From contig JAWUZG010000173.1 in assembly GCA_036785705.1 (NCBI GenBank), positions 3,643,001 through 3,707,000 of the forward strand: a stretch of 64,000 nt of DNA, written 5' to 3'. The position numbers were made by a program, and so were the translations under genes. Source of the stretch: Acanthornis magna (lineage: Eukaryota; Chordata; Aves; Passeriformes; Acanthizidae). Shown piece after piece: positions 36,531 to 48,191 of this stretch (position 1 is its first letter; each line of letters begins with the position of its first letter). The notes beneath the pieces were generated by a model. The model worked only from the letters and a program-made list of their open reading frames with translations, searched no databases and was not told the DNA's origin.

Positions 36531-37299
36531 CCTTCTTTACTTAGTCAAAGCATTCAGTTATTCCCAAGGTCTCATAAAGGTTGAGGCAAAGGCAAAGGTT
36601 TTTCTGCTCTCTGTAGGAAAAGTCTCAGGTTTCAGCCCAGATACTTCCAGGTGAACTCTCGAGCTAAAAATCCCTTCCAAGTCAAACTGCCTGTGCAAGC
36701 CATAGGATTATTAAAAAAGGGGTTTGCCTGATTCACAAAGAGTTCAGGCCTGTCTGTCAAGACTATCATGGCAAAAAAAGGCTCAGAAATATTGTGGTTC
36801 TAGAGCTGTTAGCCCTGAATCCCCTGAGCTACTCGAGGAATTTCTCTTTCAATGTGTGCATTCACCTTATTACTTCAGCTCCATTCCCAGGCTGTTAGGT
36901 CTCACACTGGCTCCCATTTGTGACACAGAGTTTACCATTTCAGCTGTACAATTTCTTCTTGAAAGCTCATCAGCTTAGATACAAAACCTACTGCACTTCA
37001 TGGTAAAAGGACAGAAAATTTATAAGCACAGTTCTCTACCCCTCATGCATATAACACACCTGAATGACTAATAGTTTCCGGTGATGCACATGGATTTTTT
37101 TCTTTTATTTTAATGGTTTTTTTCTGTTTTCTGATGCCTTGGAGGATAAAAGGAAAAGCAAATGCAGCTGACAGATGCCACCTTCCACACTAGTAGATAT
37201 TGACAAGGACTATGAAGTCTTACCTTGTCAATGCTCACAACCCAAATATCTGGTTTATTTAGCAGCCCTCTGCCCTTAACACCCATAACCACACTTCAC
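36531..37299. other. Unique DNA, nothing recognised
   Basis: No gene or repeat family identified between two CR1 fragments. Confidence 0.5.
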
Positions 37300-37400
37300 A
37301 ATATGGTTTAGTGGCCGTGGTGGTGTTTGGTTGAAGGTTGGACTTGATGATCTGAGAGTTCTTTTCCAACCTTGATGATTCTGTGATTCTATTTTATTCT
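37300..37400 (+). mobile_element. Short CR1 3'-terminal fragment
   Basis: 'atggtttagtggccgtggtggtgtttggttgaaggttggacttgatgatctgagagttc' then 'ttccaaccttgatgattctgtgattctat' is the last 100 bp of a plus-strand CR1 with terminal octamers drifting into TTTTATTCTA. Confidence 0.92.
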
Positions 37401-38833
37401 ATTTATTCATCCAGCTATATGTAAAGCCTGTTGACCAACAGCTTATTGTAGCTGCAGTTTGCCTGCCCCCACAGCTCTGCTGGAAGCAAGAGTGAGCTGA
37501 CTCAGGGTTTATTTCCATGAAGCCAAAGGTTTGGAGCAAAGTTCTGCATGTAGTTATGTATTTTAAGTATGGATAGCACCTGGTGACAAGAACCCTGCTT
37601 TTAATTTGCTACCATCACATGAATAAGTATTTCATAATGACACTGTCAGCAGCAATTTGAGTTTATATGCCTGTGGAATATCAAGTTGGTTAATCTTCTT
37701 TTTGGGCACCTTAGTGCATTGTTCTCTAGCATTGTCAACTTTACCCCCCAAAAATCAGTCTTCTCGGAAAACAGCCTGTGTCTGTTAATTTGGAAGGATA
37801 ATAAAACATGAAACCAGAGCCACAGCTTCTATGATGATTTAATTCTCTGTTACTTACATATCAACACAATGTTCTTTTTTTCTAAACAAAGTATTACAAA
37901 TGTATTATGGCTCTGCATACACACTCAGTAGCCCTGGGCAATAGTCATTTAACTTGTTTACCACATAAAATTGCTTTGTTTTCTCTACCTTTTTCCTAAT
38001 TTAAGGCAGTAAACATACCAAAATTTAGTACTGAAGCAAGATCACTTCAATTTGCAAACCCAGGCACTGGAAGGAAGGGCTTAAAAAAAAATTAAAAGAC
38101 AGTTAATTCCATTACTCCCTTTCCTGCTCTAGCAATAAACTGTAAACCTTCATGAAAGTTAACATTTACTCTAGCTAGGTAGTAAAACAGCAATATCATA
38201 TTTGCTAGATTAATCATACATTTTCTCCCTTGGAGGGAGAAGTCTGAAATTACCTTCAGCAAATTCAGAAAAATAAGAAATATAATTAATAAAAATAATT
38301 TTAAGAGTGACAACTCATGAAAATATAAATAAAATAATTTTGAGCCCAGATAAATATTGAGTAATCTGGGACCCACATCAGAAAACCACCGTATGTTTAC
38401 ACATTTGACAGCATGTGCTTCAAAGAGAGACTTGAGATTAATTGAGCATGGAAAATGTACAAGTTTCTCAAAACAGTGTTCTCTAGTCAAAGGCTGACAT
38501 GTCTTGATAAAGCCAAAACCTGCACTGACCACATTGAAATGGATCTTATGGTAGGAGGACACAGTGATGTAAAACTTAAAAATATATTGGTAGCAATTAC
38601 TATTAATTATCAATAATATAATTCTGGTATTAATGTCTGTTCATTCAGGAAAAAAATAACCCAAAACTGACAGGTATTCCCCTGTAAATGATGGATTTAT
38701 TTCTATATTTGCTTGCCACTTCAGAGTAATTTTTAACTTTGCTTCCTATAACAACAGAGTCAAAACAAGGAGATAAATACCTTAGTAAAATTTATCTCCA
38801 TAAAATACCAAAGGCATAATGATACAAGTCTAC

Positions 38834-38935
38834 ATGTATATATATGTATATGTATATGTATATACATATATGTATATATGTATATATGTATATGTGTGTG
38901 TATGTGTGTATATATATATGTATATTTCTTCATTT
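38834..38935. repeat. TA/TATG-rich microsatellite
   Basis: About 100 bp of alternating purine-pyrimidine units (TATATG, TATG, TGTG, TATA), many of them self-complementary, for example GTATATACATATATGTATAT. Its plus-strand translation is a Tyr/Met/Ile/Val run. Confidence 0.9.
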
Positions 38936-39267
38936 ACAATCAGGACATCACTATGATTTGTTAAGAAGCAGATTGTCTAGTGTACAGAGAAAGAATGGTC
39001 AAGTGGTTAGTGGAAAAAATTGTAGCAACAGAAAAAAACCCATTTCCTGGAGAGGCTTGTAGATACTTACTTCTCTTTCTTTTTTATACTGTTCAGAATT
39101 GAGATTCACTTCGTCCCAAATACTGTCACATTATTTTTATTTAATGTTGTTCCATTCAAGTGTCAACTCCTGATTTTCTTTATCACCAGCTTATTGCAAG
39201 AATGAAAAAAAACAGTAATACTGATAACAGTAGCAGTAGCAGTTTGAATATCGTTTGTTCACAGGTT

Positions 39268-39310
39268 TTTTTATTTTATTTTTATTACTATTATTATTTT
39301 TTATTTCTTT
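39268..39310. repeat. T-rich ATTT/ATT low-complexity tract
   Basis: Imperfect (TTTTA)n and (TTA)n units immediately before a CR1 fragment. Confidence 0.8.
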
Positions 39311-39317
39311 TTTATCT

Positions 39318-39466
39318 GTGAGGATTGCCAAACCCTGGCACAGGTTGCCCAAGGATGGAGTGTCCATCCTTGAAGTTATTCAAGCCTGACAGAGTGCAGC
39401 CCTGAGCAACATTCTGTTGAGCAAAGTTTTGGACTAGATGGTCTTCAGTGATCTTTCTACTACAGA
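39318..39466 (+). mobile_element. CR1 LINE 3'-end fragment (tail-to-tail with the next)
   Basis: 'ccctggcacaggttgcccaaggatggagtgtccatccttg', 'aagttattcaagcctgacagagtgcagccctgagcaac' and 'gagcaaagttttggactagatggtcttcagtgatcttt' follow a plus-strand CR1 3' UTR. The 3' end abuts the 3' end of an oppositely oriented CR1. Confidence 0.9.
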
Positions 39467-39467
39467 C

Positions 39468-39600
39468 TCATAGAATTATAGAATATTCTGAGTTGGAATG
39501 GACCCACAAGGATCATCGAAGTTCAGCTCCTGGTTCTGCACAGGACAGTACCAACAATCAAACCGTGTGCCTGAGAGCGTTGTCTTCCCACAGCCGTTGT
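39468..39600 (-). mobile_element. CR1 LINE 3'-end fragment
   Basis: 'tcatagaattatagaatattctgagttggaatggacccacaaggatcatcgaag' then 'cagctcctggttctgcacaggac' and 'gtgcctgagagcgttgtc' is the complement of the CR1 subfamily also seen at 11583-11670, here longer. Confidence 0.9.
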
Positions 39601-39702
39601 GAGAATTCAGAGTTATATTTCCAGATTCTCTGTCCTGGAAATCCTATTGATTTGCTCAAGTAAAATCGTAGATGAAGAAGTATGAACTCGAAAAGGATAT
39701 GG

Positions 39703-39730
39703 TTACGTAATTTTTCTGGGATGACGTAAT
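39703..39730. promoter_or_regulatory. Paired CRE / C-EBP-like motifs (candidate)
   Basis: TTACGTAA (39703-39710) and TGACGTAAT (39722-39730) lie 11 bp apart. Both match bZIP-type (C/EBP, CREB/ATF) core sequences. They precede the repeat-like segment at 39830-40480 and might be part of a retroviral U3 enhancer if that segment is an LTR. No binding evidence can be read from sequence. Confidence 0.3.
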
Positions 39731-39829
39731 GATAATCCTGTATCCCATATCGTTTGCATGCCTGCCTAAAATATCCTGTAGCTTTAACTGTGCTCAGCAG
39801 CAGGAGAAGCTCTGCCTACGCGGGATGTT

Positions 39830-40480
39830 TTGAAACTCTCCCCTCCTCAGCTGTTCCAGGAGGAAGGGACATTGCTTAGTCGGGCTGTTGCTGCTGCTGT
39901 GACTGCTGCTTTTTCCTTCCCTCCTCCCCTGGGATTGCTTCTTCATCGTCTTTTTTTTTGGACCCTTTTTCCCTCGACTTTTTGTCAGAGAACTCTGGGA
40001 GCCCCGGAGGATGGTGGACAGGAAATCCTTGCGGGGGAAACCCCCAGAGAGGGGTAGCTACGCCTGAGGAAAAGGACAGTTCATCAACTGTTCATTCAGT
40101 TTTGGTGATTCCTTTTCCCCTTTCCCCTTCCCCTGTGCCTGTGGGGAACCTCGGCAGGTTGTGCTGAACAAACAGCTTTTTCCACTTTCATTCCAGAGCC
40201 TCTGCTGTTGTGGGGGAGGGAGTGCCAGAGGCCTTTGCCGTGGGGGAAGGTGTTCTGTTCAGGGCACTTTCCACCCAGGAAAATTGTCTCTAACCCAAGA
40301 CAGTAATATTTGTTCTCTTTTCTTGTTACAGCATGGATTTTGAGGGGATTTGAGGGACAGCAAGTAGTCAGCCAAGAAGTCCTGGAGTCCTCACATGGAT
40401 AGTTATGCCATCTCGATCTGCTGCCACTTTTAAGGAAAAAGAAAAAAAGCCCATCAGGAAAAGCAGCCTGGCATCCAGAT
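39830..40480 (+). repeat. Repeat-like segment, possibly ERV LTR or leader (class uncertain)
   Basis: GC-richer than its neighbours, with a GCTGCTGCTG run, long pyrimidine tracts, CCCCTTTCCCC..., 'aacaaacagctttttccactttc', and repeated GTGGGGGA(G/A) blocks at 40214-40250, ending in 'ttcttgttacagcatgg', which resembles a splice acceptor. The composition and lack of an open frame suggest an interspersed repeat such as a retroviral LTR or untranslated leader. No TG...CA ends or target duplication could be fixed, and no second copy lies in the window. Confidence 0.35.
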
Positions 40481-41562
40481 AGTCTCGTGGGTGGTTGTTT
40501 TTTCTTGTTTTATTGTTTGTTTTTAAAATACTATAATTTTTAAGCTGAATTCATAAGAGCAGAGTCTTGGAAAAGTACACCCAGGCCACAAAGGGAGGGT
40601 TTCAGTTACCTAAGTATGGGTGTGTGCTGCTGTTCTGTGCAGGGGAAATATTTCAATCATCTCTTGCTGCAGCTCCAGAGGAGCCTGGGTCTCCTGTGAT
40701 TCTGTGTTAAATCAATTACACTTTCAAAAATCTGGACTGTATTTGGGACACCTGGTTGGGATTCAGTTCTCTGGCTCTCACAGACATTTTTAGTTTTGTG
40801 TAGCTGTATCAGCAGTGGACAGATTTATCACATTCTTTTACACAGCTATGGAAAGACGTATTTTACCAAACTGTAAATAACTTCACCAAGCCAATGAGAG
40901 CTGCTAACAGCTTGCTTTCTGTATGCAAGTTCATACACTACTTCGCATAATTATTTCATGAAATTTTTTTCTCTAATGTCTTAAAAATCCTCAGCTCTCC
41001 TTAGCTCCTAACAATGCTGCCCGCCTATATCTTTGATAAGTGGAATAGTATCAAATAGATGATCTGTGTAACAGGACATGACAGCAGCCCCGAAAAAGCA
41101 GAAAGAAAAGCAAATAAAGACCAAGCATTCTCCCACCTTTCAGACCCAATTCCCAATCCTGGGGTTTAGCTTTGTTATTTCTTCTAATCTGTTTGAAGAA
41201 ACCACTCCTGGGCAGGGCATCCTTATTGCAGGGATCATTAATTTGAAGAGAGGCGAACGAAAATAGGGAATTTGTATTTCAGTCACAAAATGGATCAAAG
41301 AAAACTTTCCTAGGGCAAGGTGCTGTTGTCAAGATTGTCCTGAAGAAAGGAAAATCATTACAGAGGATTATCTATAACAGTGTTCTCAACCTCTCTTTCA
41401 GCTTCTCTACCCCAAGGCAGAAATACAGTGTGACTGATTATGATTACCACACACGCACACAAAGACTCGCTCTTCCACAGATATATTTTTGCACGTGTCT
41501 GTAATATGACGTTATTCCTAAAAATAGTCCTACCCTGTACATATGGACTCACATATGCTCAA

Positions 41563-41685
41563 CCTTAAGATGATGATAATGATTATTATAATAATTATAA
41601 TATTAATAATAATAGCAACAGCAGCAGCAACAACAAAACAAAAACAAAACAATAACAATGACAACAATAATAATAATATTCTCTT
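41563..41685. repeat. Compound ATT/AAT and CAA/CAG trinucleotide-rich tract
   Basis: GATGATAATGATTATTATAA and AATTATAATATTAATAATAA, then AGCAACAGCAGCAGCAACAA, an AAACA-rich block and (AATAAT)n. Three different trinucleotide themes lie side by side. The poly-Ile and Leu-rich minus-strand frame at 41530-41757 is its translation. Confidence 0.9.
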
Positions 41686-42974
41686 TGAGCTGTCAGACTT
41701 TGTGTGACTCAAAACACAAGGAAAAATCCATGCTCTGTTTGGAGAGTGATGTGGCAAGAGATTTGTTCCATATTTCTTCCTCAGTTACTGCTCACTGGAG
41801 CTTCTCAAAGGTCACCATTTTAAGTTGATTTTTCTGGGGAAACATTGATCCTTTCACTACCAATTATCCCTAGATGTGACATGATTGGTGAAAACTTATC
41901 TTTTTCTTTTATTAGCTTGGAGCAGCCTTGGAGCTTGCTTGGGTAGTGGGACCCTACCAACAACTACACTACCAAATAATGGATCCCATTCTTAAGGTTC
42001 CATAACTCTGCAGCTAAATCTGCTTTCTCCCCAGAGATCCACATAGCCTGGTACTTGCTGCCTTGCAACAGTGTTTTGTCATGCCACACATATTTCTGAA
42101 TACTTGGGATAAATTGTCCTTGAGTAAAGACCTGCAAGAAGCATGCCAGGAACTGACCACTATAATTTAAACACAGTTGAATACAGCACTGTACTCAGGA
42201 CTATGCTGTGATCCTGTTTAGATTTCCAGGGTGGGTATAGCTCCTGGGACAGAGCATCATGCTAAGATGATGGATAAATTTGCTTTTATGGCCTTGATCT
42301 TTATGGCATCCTATTATTAAAGTCATGAGAGAGACGCCTCTGCCTGAACACAGGTGCAAACAAAAAGACCACAACAGATATTTTACAAAGAATGTATTTC
42401 ATAGCAGAGGATTCAGCATTTGTTTTGTTAACATTTCAGCGTCGACTCAAATGATGTTGGAGGACATGTTATGGTCTTCCATAACAGTAATCTCAATACA
42501 GTAATCTCATACACTATTGTCAATGTCAGGCATGCAAGAGGTGGAATCACATGCAGGACAGGAAGAGAGAAGTCTTATCTCTTACCTTCCATTACGTCCA
42601 CCAGGTACGGTGCAGGAGTGCAGCAAAGGACTTCTCTTTATTTTTCAATTATTAGAATTGGCATAACGATACCTTCCTTACAGTGATTGCATAAATACGT
42701 TATCTATAGATTCATTTTAGCTCCTTTACTAGATGTTTTACATTATATGGAATACTTCTTTATGACAAATTTTTATAATATTTGTTAAATGGATCCTAGG
42801 TCACACTCCAGAAAAAATATTTCTTCCTTAAACAATCATGAAGAAGAAATTCAGAGAAAAGTGAAGGTTATCAACTTCCAGGCTAACTAAGAAAAGAAAA
42901 AGAGTGCTAAAAAACCCCCAAAACTGGTGACAAAAATACAGGGATGTATAAAACGCAAAATTATATTAGAATCA

Positions 42975-43372
42975 GAAGGCTGCAACATGTTCCCTATGAC
43001 GAAAGACTGAGAGAGTTGGAGTCGTTCAGTCCGGTGAAGACAAGGCTCTGGGAAGACCTTGTGGTGCCCTTTCAGTAATTAAAGGAGCCTTATAAGAAGG
43101 ATGGGCCTGAGGTGATGGGAGAAGGGGAAATGGTTTTGAACTAAAAGAGGGCCTATATATTGGATATAAGTAAAACGTTCTTGACTGTGGGGGTGATGGG
43201 GCACTGGCACAGGTTGCCCAGAGCAGCTGTGGCTGCTCCATCCCTGGAATTGTTCAGGGCCAGGTTGGATAAGGCTTTGAGGAAGGCCGAATTGTGGAAA
43301 GTGTCCCTGCCCATGGCAGGGGATGGAACAAGGTGATCCCATCCAACCCAAACTGTTCTGTGATTCTATGAA
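42975..43372 (+). mobile_element. CR1 LINE 3'-end fragment (about 400 bp)
   Basis: 'agaaggctgcaacatgttccctatgacgaaagactgagag' (CR1 ORF2 C-terminus 'RLRHVPYDERLRELE' region), then 'ggggcactggcacaggttgcccagagcagctgtggctgctcc', 'cagggccaggttggataagg' and 'gatcccatccaacccaaactgttctgtgattctatg' at the 3' end. Same subfamily type as the copy at 21405-22135 judging by the shared 3' motifs, but plus strand. Confidence 0.92.
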
Positions 43373-43903
43373 ACCCTAGCACAATGTACTATAATATAAG
43401 TGCATTTTCCCAAACAAACACAAACTGAATTTTCACATGATGAAATATTACAACTGCTACTGGATCACAGAAACACTGAGAATTGGTTGTGTTCTGCTGT
43501 GGATTAGGGAGTTCAGTGTTTAGGGCAGTGCTTAAAATACCTCTCTAGCCTTTCTGTGGTATGAATTCCCTTGGGAGAGGTGCTATCCTAGAGATGAAAA
43601 ATGCAGAATGAAATGAAGTTGCCATCACAGCATGCTTGAGAGAGCTCAGTTCACTGGGATTACAGATGCTACACACTCCTGTGTTTCTTTTGGAAGGCAG
43701 ACAACTGTGCACGGCCATGGAGGCACAGCAGATGCCAAATGCCAATTGTTAAACCCTAGTGGTTATTTTAATTGCCACTTTCCACCAATTTGAGATTTTG
43801 TAATGGTAGAAAAGCCACAGAGGTTGCTGTCACTCAAGTTCTCTGAGCCTACAGCTCTACCTGGGAATAAAATAATAAAAAATGAACACCGTAAAAAGGA
43901 CAC

Positions 43904-43940
43904 ACACACAAAAAAACAAACCAAACAAACAAATGAAAGA
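43904..43940. repeat. CA/CAAA low-complexity tract
   Basis: ACACACACAC then AAAAAAACAAACCAAACAAA and AATGAAAGAAAG. Confidence 0.8.
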
Positions 43941-46900
43941 AAGTCCACAGGCTTGTGACAAGTTTGTAAACAAAAATATAAAGAGAAGGGAGAAAAGGAG
44001 GGGGAAGTTTTGACTCACTTGCAGATTTGAGGTTTTACCTGAAAGTTTCATAAGGCAGCTATGAGTGCTTTACGAGAGACAGGATCCTCAGCAGCAAAGT
44101 TACAGCATGATGGACTCTGACATTTTGCAAAACTGTAAAACATGTCAGTAGCTTTAACAGGCAGGAATGCTTTGACCTCCTGAGGTTCCTGTCCAATTTA
44201 GCCATTGCAACTCTTCCATTCGCACAATTAATGGTTACATTCAGTCAAGGGAGGGAGGGAAAAGGGTGACAGGAAATGTTGCCTTCAAACCAAGACAGCA
44301 TTCCTTTTCTTTTTCTGCCCTAGCTCCATTATCAGATTTTCCCTCCTTATTCTTCACTGTGTGTTAGATATTTTCACTGCTTTAATTTTCCCTTGGCGTT
44401 TATATTTGCAAGCCTCTTGCTCTGTAAATATTCATTTATGGAATAATTCCAAGAGATTCTGATCCTTTGACTAAACAATCATAAGGTTACTTTGCAGACT
44501 TTTTATTTTACATTGCTAGCACTAACACAGCACCCACATTAGACTGGTTGTTTGGTTATTTCTTCCATTTTGAGGATAATCCTGCTCTATCTGCAATTTA
44601 GGGATCATCGCTTTTCTCCAGAGGAGAAAAGGTCACTTTGAGACCTTGCACATCCAAAAAAGCAAGAGCAGACACATGGGGGGCTTAAGCCGCGCTTGGG
44701 GGATGAGTCTTGCTGGCTATTATTAAAAAGGTGCCACTTTAAGAGAGTGCTACAGAGTCATTTCCTCACATTGATACAAAACAGATGAGACATTACAAAA
44801 ATCAAAAGGATAATAATTTCTTTTCTTCTCTGACAACACTTCCTCAAGACGAGGAGAGGAAAAGCTCTCCAAGAGGCTGGAGGTTTTGAAAGAGAGCCTG
44901 TTGGTCAAACTGCAGCGTGTGCTGCCGAGGCAGATCCCACTCATGCACAGTTTCACTCCAGTTATATGAAATAAAATTCAGATCTCACCTACGGATCAAA
45001 AAAAGATCAGATCAACCAACCAGATCTTCCCCACTGTCAGAGCAGGATACCACACATTTGTTTCAGATTTTTCCCATTTACAAGTGCAATTATTAGCCAT
45101 GTATTTGCTATTCCAGTGTACTCCGCATGCATACATCTTCCTGGGGTTTTCTAGATAAAAGCAGACGGATTCAGCTGTGGAATTCCTCTCCCTGGGATGT
45201 CAGCAAAAAGCTGACACAAGCGATCAGGAGGAGACTGGGCAAGTTTGCAAGACTAAAATGTAAATGTATGGAAGGAACTCCTGTCTTAGAAAGATTTAGA
45301 GTCCTGTTAATCAACATCTGGGAGACGGATTAGAGGTGGAAACATAGATGTGTGCTTTGACATTGCACTTTTTCACCCAGATTTGACCGCTGTTGGAGAT
45401 ACTAGAAGGATCTTTTTACTCACTATGGCTGGTCTTACATTTTTATATTCTTAGAGATCCTTAAATATGCCCTTCCAAAATGTGTCTCTCCCTAAGTAAG
45501 GACTGGGGGCATGCAGAGAGTGGAGATGCCCCAGAGATTGCTTCAGGTGCCATGACAGGGAAGAGGAATTGCATGGGGAAAATTACCAACAGAAAAAAAT
45601 AAGATTAAAGATATGTGACAAGCCTGGGAAAGGTGCAAAAGTCTTCAGAGTGGAAATGTAAATGAGGGCACATAGAACCTGTAGCTGAGTACAAATTCTA
45701 GAAAGAAAGAAAATCAGTCTAACGTCAAATGTCAGACTTACACTTCCAGACTCACTTAAATTATTGTTTCCCAAAACATTCGCAGATATATATCTTTTCT
45801 TTTGAAGGGTCCTCATAACTCAGTGAGATAGATTAGAAGATCATAAATGCTTGGAGGATGGGGCTGCACCTCCCTGTTTTCTCATACAGGACTTAGCAAA
45901 GGGGATCATTTCTCAATGTGAACAATTCCTCGTATACACATTATTACATCTTTTTCATCATGTTCTTCTGTCAGCCTTGCAGATATTTTTCTCTCAGAAA
46001 ATCTGCACATTAACACCTTCCATATCCTACATTGTAAGACAATACAGAAGCAAAAACACCTCTTAAAAAATTCCAGTCTTTCTTTTACCTGAACATGGAT
46101 GCTAAAACTCAGTTCATTGCTCATCTATGGGTCTCCATCTCTGCACGGAAAGTGAGCCTTGGGGCCAGATTGCATTTCTTCAAATATATATAGGTGGTAA
46201 CTAGAGGTGAGGTTGACTCCAGCACTCACTCAGTCACTGCAAGAAAACAATTTTTCCAGGTCTTGGAGTAAAATGCCTTACCTGCGAGCCTTCACAACAT
46301 TTCTATTTTTTCATAATAAATATGTGAGAAAACAGGTTTTTTGTTTTTCCTTCCAGCTCATCAATGATCATGAAATCTTTCTACTGCCACAGAGTAATGC
46401 TTGTTAATTTTCAGTAGTTTGGTATAAATATCATATGAATAGAACTATAGGATGAATAAGATGCTGACAACTGAAATGCTTATATTTTGTCAATTTCTGT
46501 CCAATCACAAAGAAATTTATAGCCTTCTTCTCAGAACTGGACAATAATTTCAAACTATAATATATAAATAATTAAAATTATGCCTAAAAATGGTGGGGTT
46601 TTTCTTTGATGTTGTACTTTTTGCAATATATGAATTGGTATTTATTCTTTATTTGTTCATGCTATTCCATAAAAGGAAGCCCCAGAAATATGACAGCATT
46701 AATAATTTACAATATATTTTATTTTTGTCTCCCTTACAAGGCATATTAAAGGCACATGCTGGGAATTATGATATAACCCTTGCAAGAGAAATAAGTGTCA
46801 CAGCAGTTATCTTACAGATGGAGAAATTAGGTCATGAAGGAAATGAGGGCTGCATTGTGGGGATATAAATTGCTCTGTGTCACACACCTCCACAAACTCT

Positions 46901-48176
46901 CTGAACAAAGTATTTGAAGCTCTAAGATTTCTGTATTGACTGCTGTGGGACTTGACTGGAATTTAGATGGTCTGCACATATCCCAGACTACTTCTGCAAA
47001 ATCACAAGACGAAGCCAAGTTACAGCTTTCCAAGTTGTATGTTTTTAACCAATGGGAATGCTAGGAAAATATTTTCCATTTAGAAACCTAAAGCAATTTC
47101 TGGATATTGCATGTATCGCATGTATTTGATAGTTTATTTTTATATTTGTCCTAGGTTATTACTAGGTGCATAAAATTTGACACTCCTCCCTTTCTGTTCC
47201 CTGATTCATTTTTCCCTGTGACGCTCATTGTGTTGTGCCTTGCCTTGTGCCCTATTTCTCAGAGAGCAAACATGCAGATGGATCCTAAAACGGAATTGTT
47301 CTTTTCAGGTTTACAAAGGAAGAAAAAGAATATATAATTAGATTTGCAATATTCCTCCTTTCATCTGCGATTCACCTTGCCTAACTTAGCCGTATAAAAA
47401 TAAGTTATTTCATTAAGGTAGTCACCTAAATTTCCTCTCTAATAAAAGGAGAGAAAAAGGTCTCTTCAGAGAATGATTCATCCACTTTAAACATCTATTT
47501 TAGGATAGGATGAATTCCTCTCTGATGATACCATGCTCCCTCCCATGACTCTGGAGACATATTAAATAATGGGCTATGACTAGAAACCCATAGTTTTAAC
47601 AGGTTAGATAAATGTTAGTGGGGGTTTTTTTAATTATTTTCATCATTGTGTTAGGAGCTATATGAGCATACTAAAAAAAATGAAGCTGTGATTTAACACT
47701 TGGTACAAAAAAATGGCACAAAGAGCACTAATTATTTGCATAGGAAGTCTTGGTGATGCAGTACACGTGTGTCATTCAGGAATTGACAAATTTTGTATTC
47801 TGAATTTCAAAGACCCAGGAAAAAATGTCATAATATTGTCAACTGCAGTTTAAAAGGAAGAGACTTCTTTCTTTTCACATCCTTTATGGACAGGAAAGGA
47901 AGTAATTGTCGGCAGGGGGTGAAATGCTATGAATTTTTCTCTCATCCTTACTTATTTCATTCTTTAAAATCCACCTTTCTCTCAAACTTTCTGAAGGCCA
48001 TGGGTTTCACATGCACTTTTCATGTAACGTTATTAATAAAGGAGAAGTCTCTGTTTTGATTACCTACAGGCATCCTGACATTTGAAGTCTGCTATCCAGC
48101 TCTGTCATTCAGGTTTATACATATCTACAAACTGCAGCGTTTCAGAAAGAAATACATTGCGCACCATGAGAACAAT

Positions 48177-48191
48177 GGGGGGGGGGGGGGG
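48177..48191 (+). repeat. G15 homopolymer
   Basis: Fifteen consecutive G. Pure G runs of this length are much rarer than A/T runs in vertebrate DNA, can form quadruplexes and are error-prone in sequencing, so the exact length may be an assembly estimate. Confidence 0.85.

Larger units (their letters stand above)
37401..39317. other. Unique AT-rich DNA with a TA-rich microsatellite
   Basis: No gene accepted. A 173-codon minus-strand frame at 38092-38613 is the longest outside repeats, but it is AT-driven, rich in Leu/Phe/Ile and lacks any recognisable domain. T-rich (ATTT)/(ATT) low complexity occurs at 39268-39310. Confidence 0.5.
39601..42974. other. Repeat-like and unique DNA; no gene
   Basis: Starts with a short CRE/C-EBP-like motif pair (39703-39730) and a repeat-like segment (39830-40480), both listed separately. 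The rest is unique, with a trinucleotide-rich tract at 41563-41685. No coding exon recognised. Confidence 0.5.

Noticed and set aside
38092..38613. 173-codon minus-strand open frame in unique DNA
   Set aside because: Composition follows the AT-rich DNA (Leu, Ile, Phe, Tyr), no domain or conserved motif is visible, and no promoter or splice context supports it. A protein search with no hit outside the species would confirm rejection.
45127..45333. 68-codon frame with SSPWDV and KLTQAIRRRLGKFA-like text, looking protein-like
   Set aside because: Too short, with no family recognised and no splice sites; may be an old unrecognised repeat or chance.
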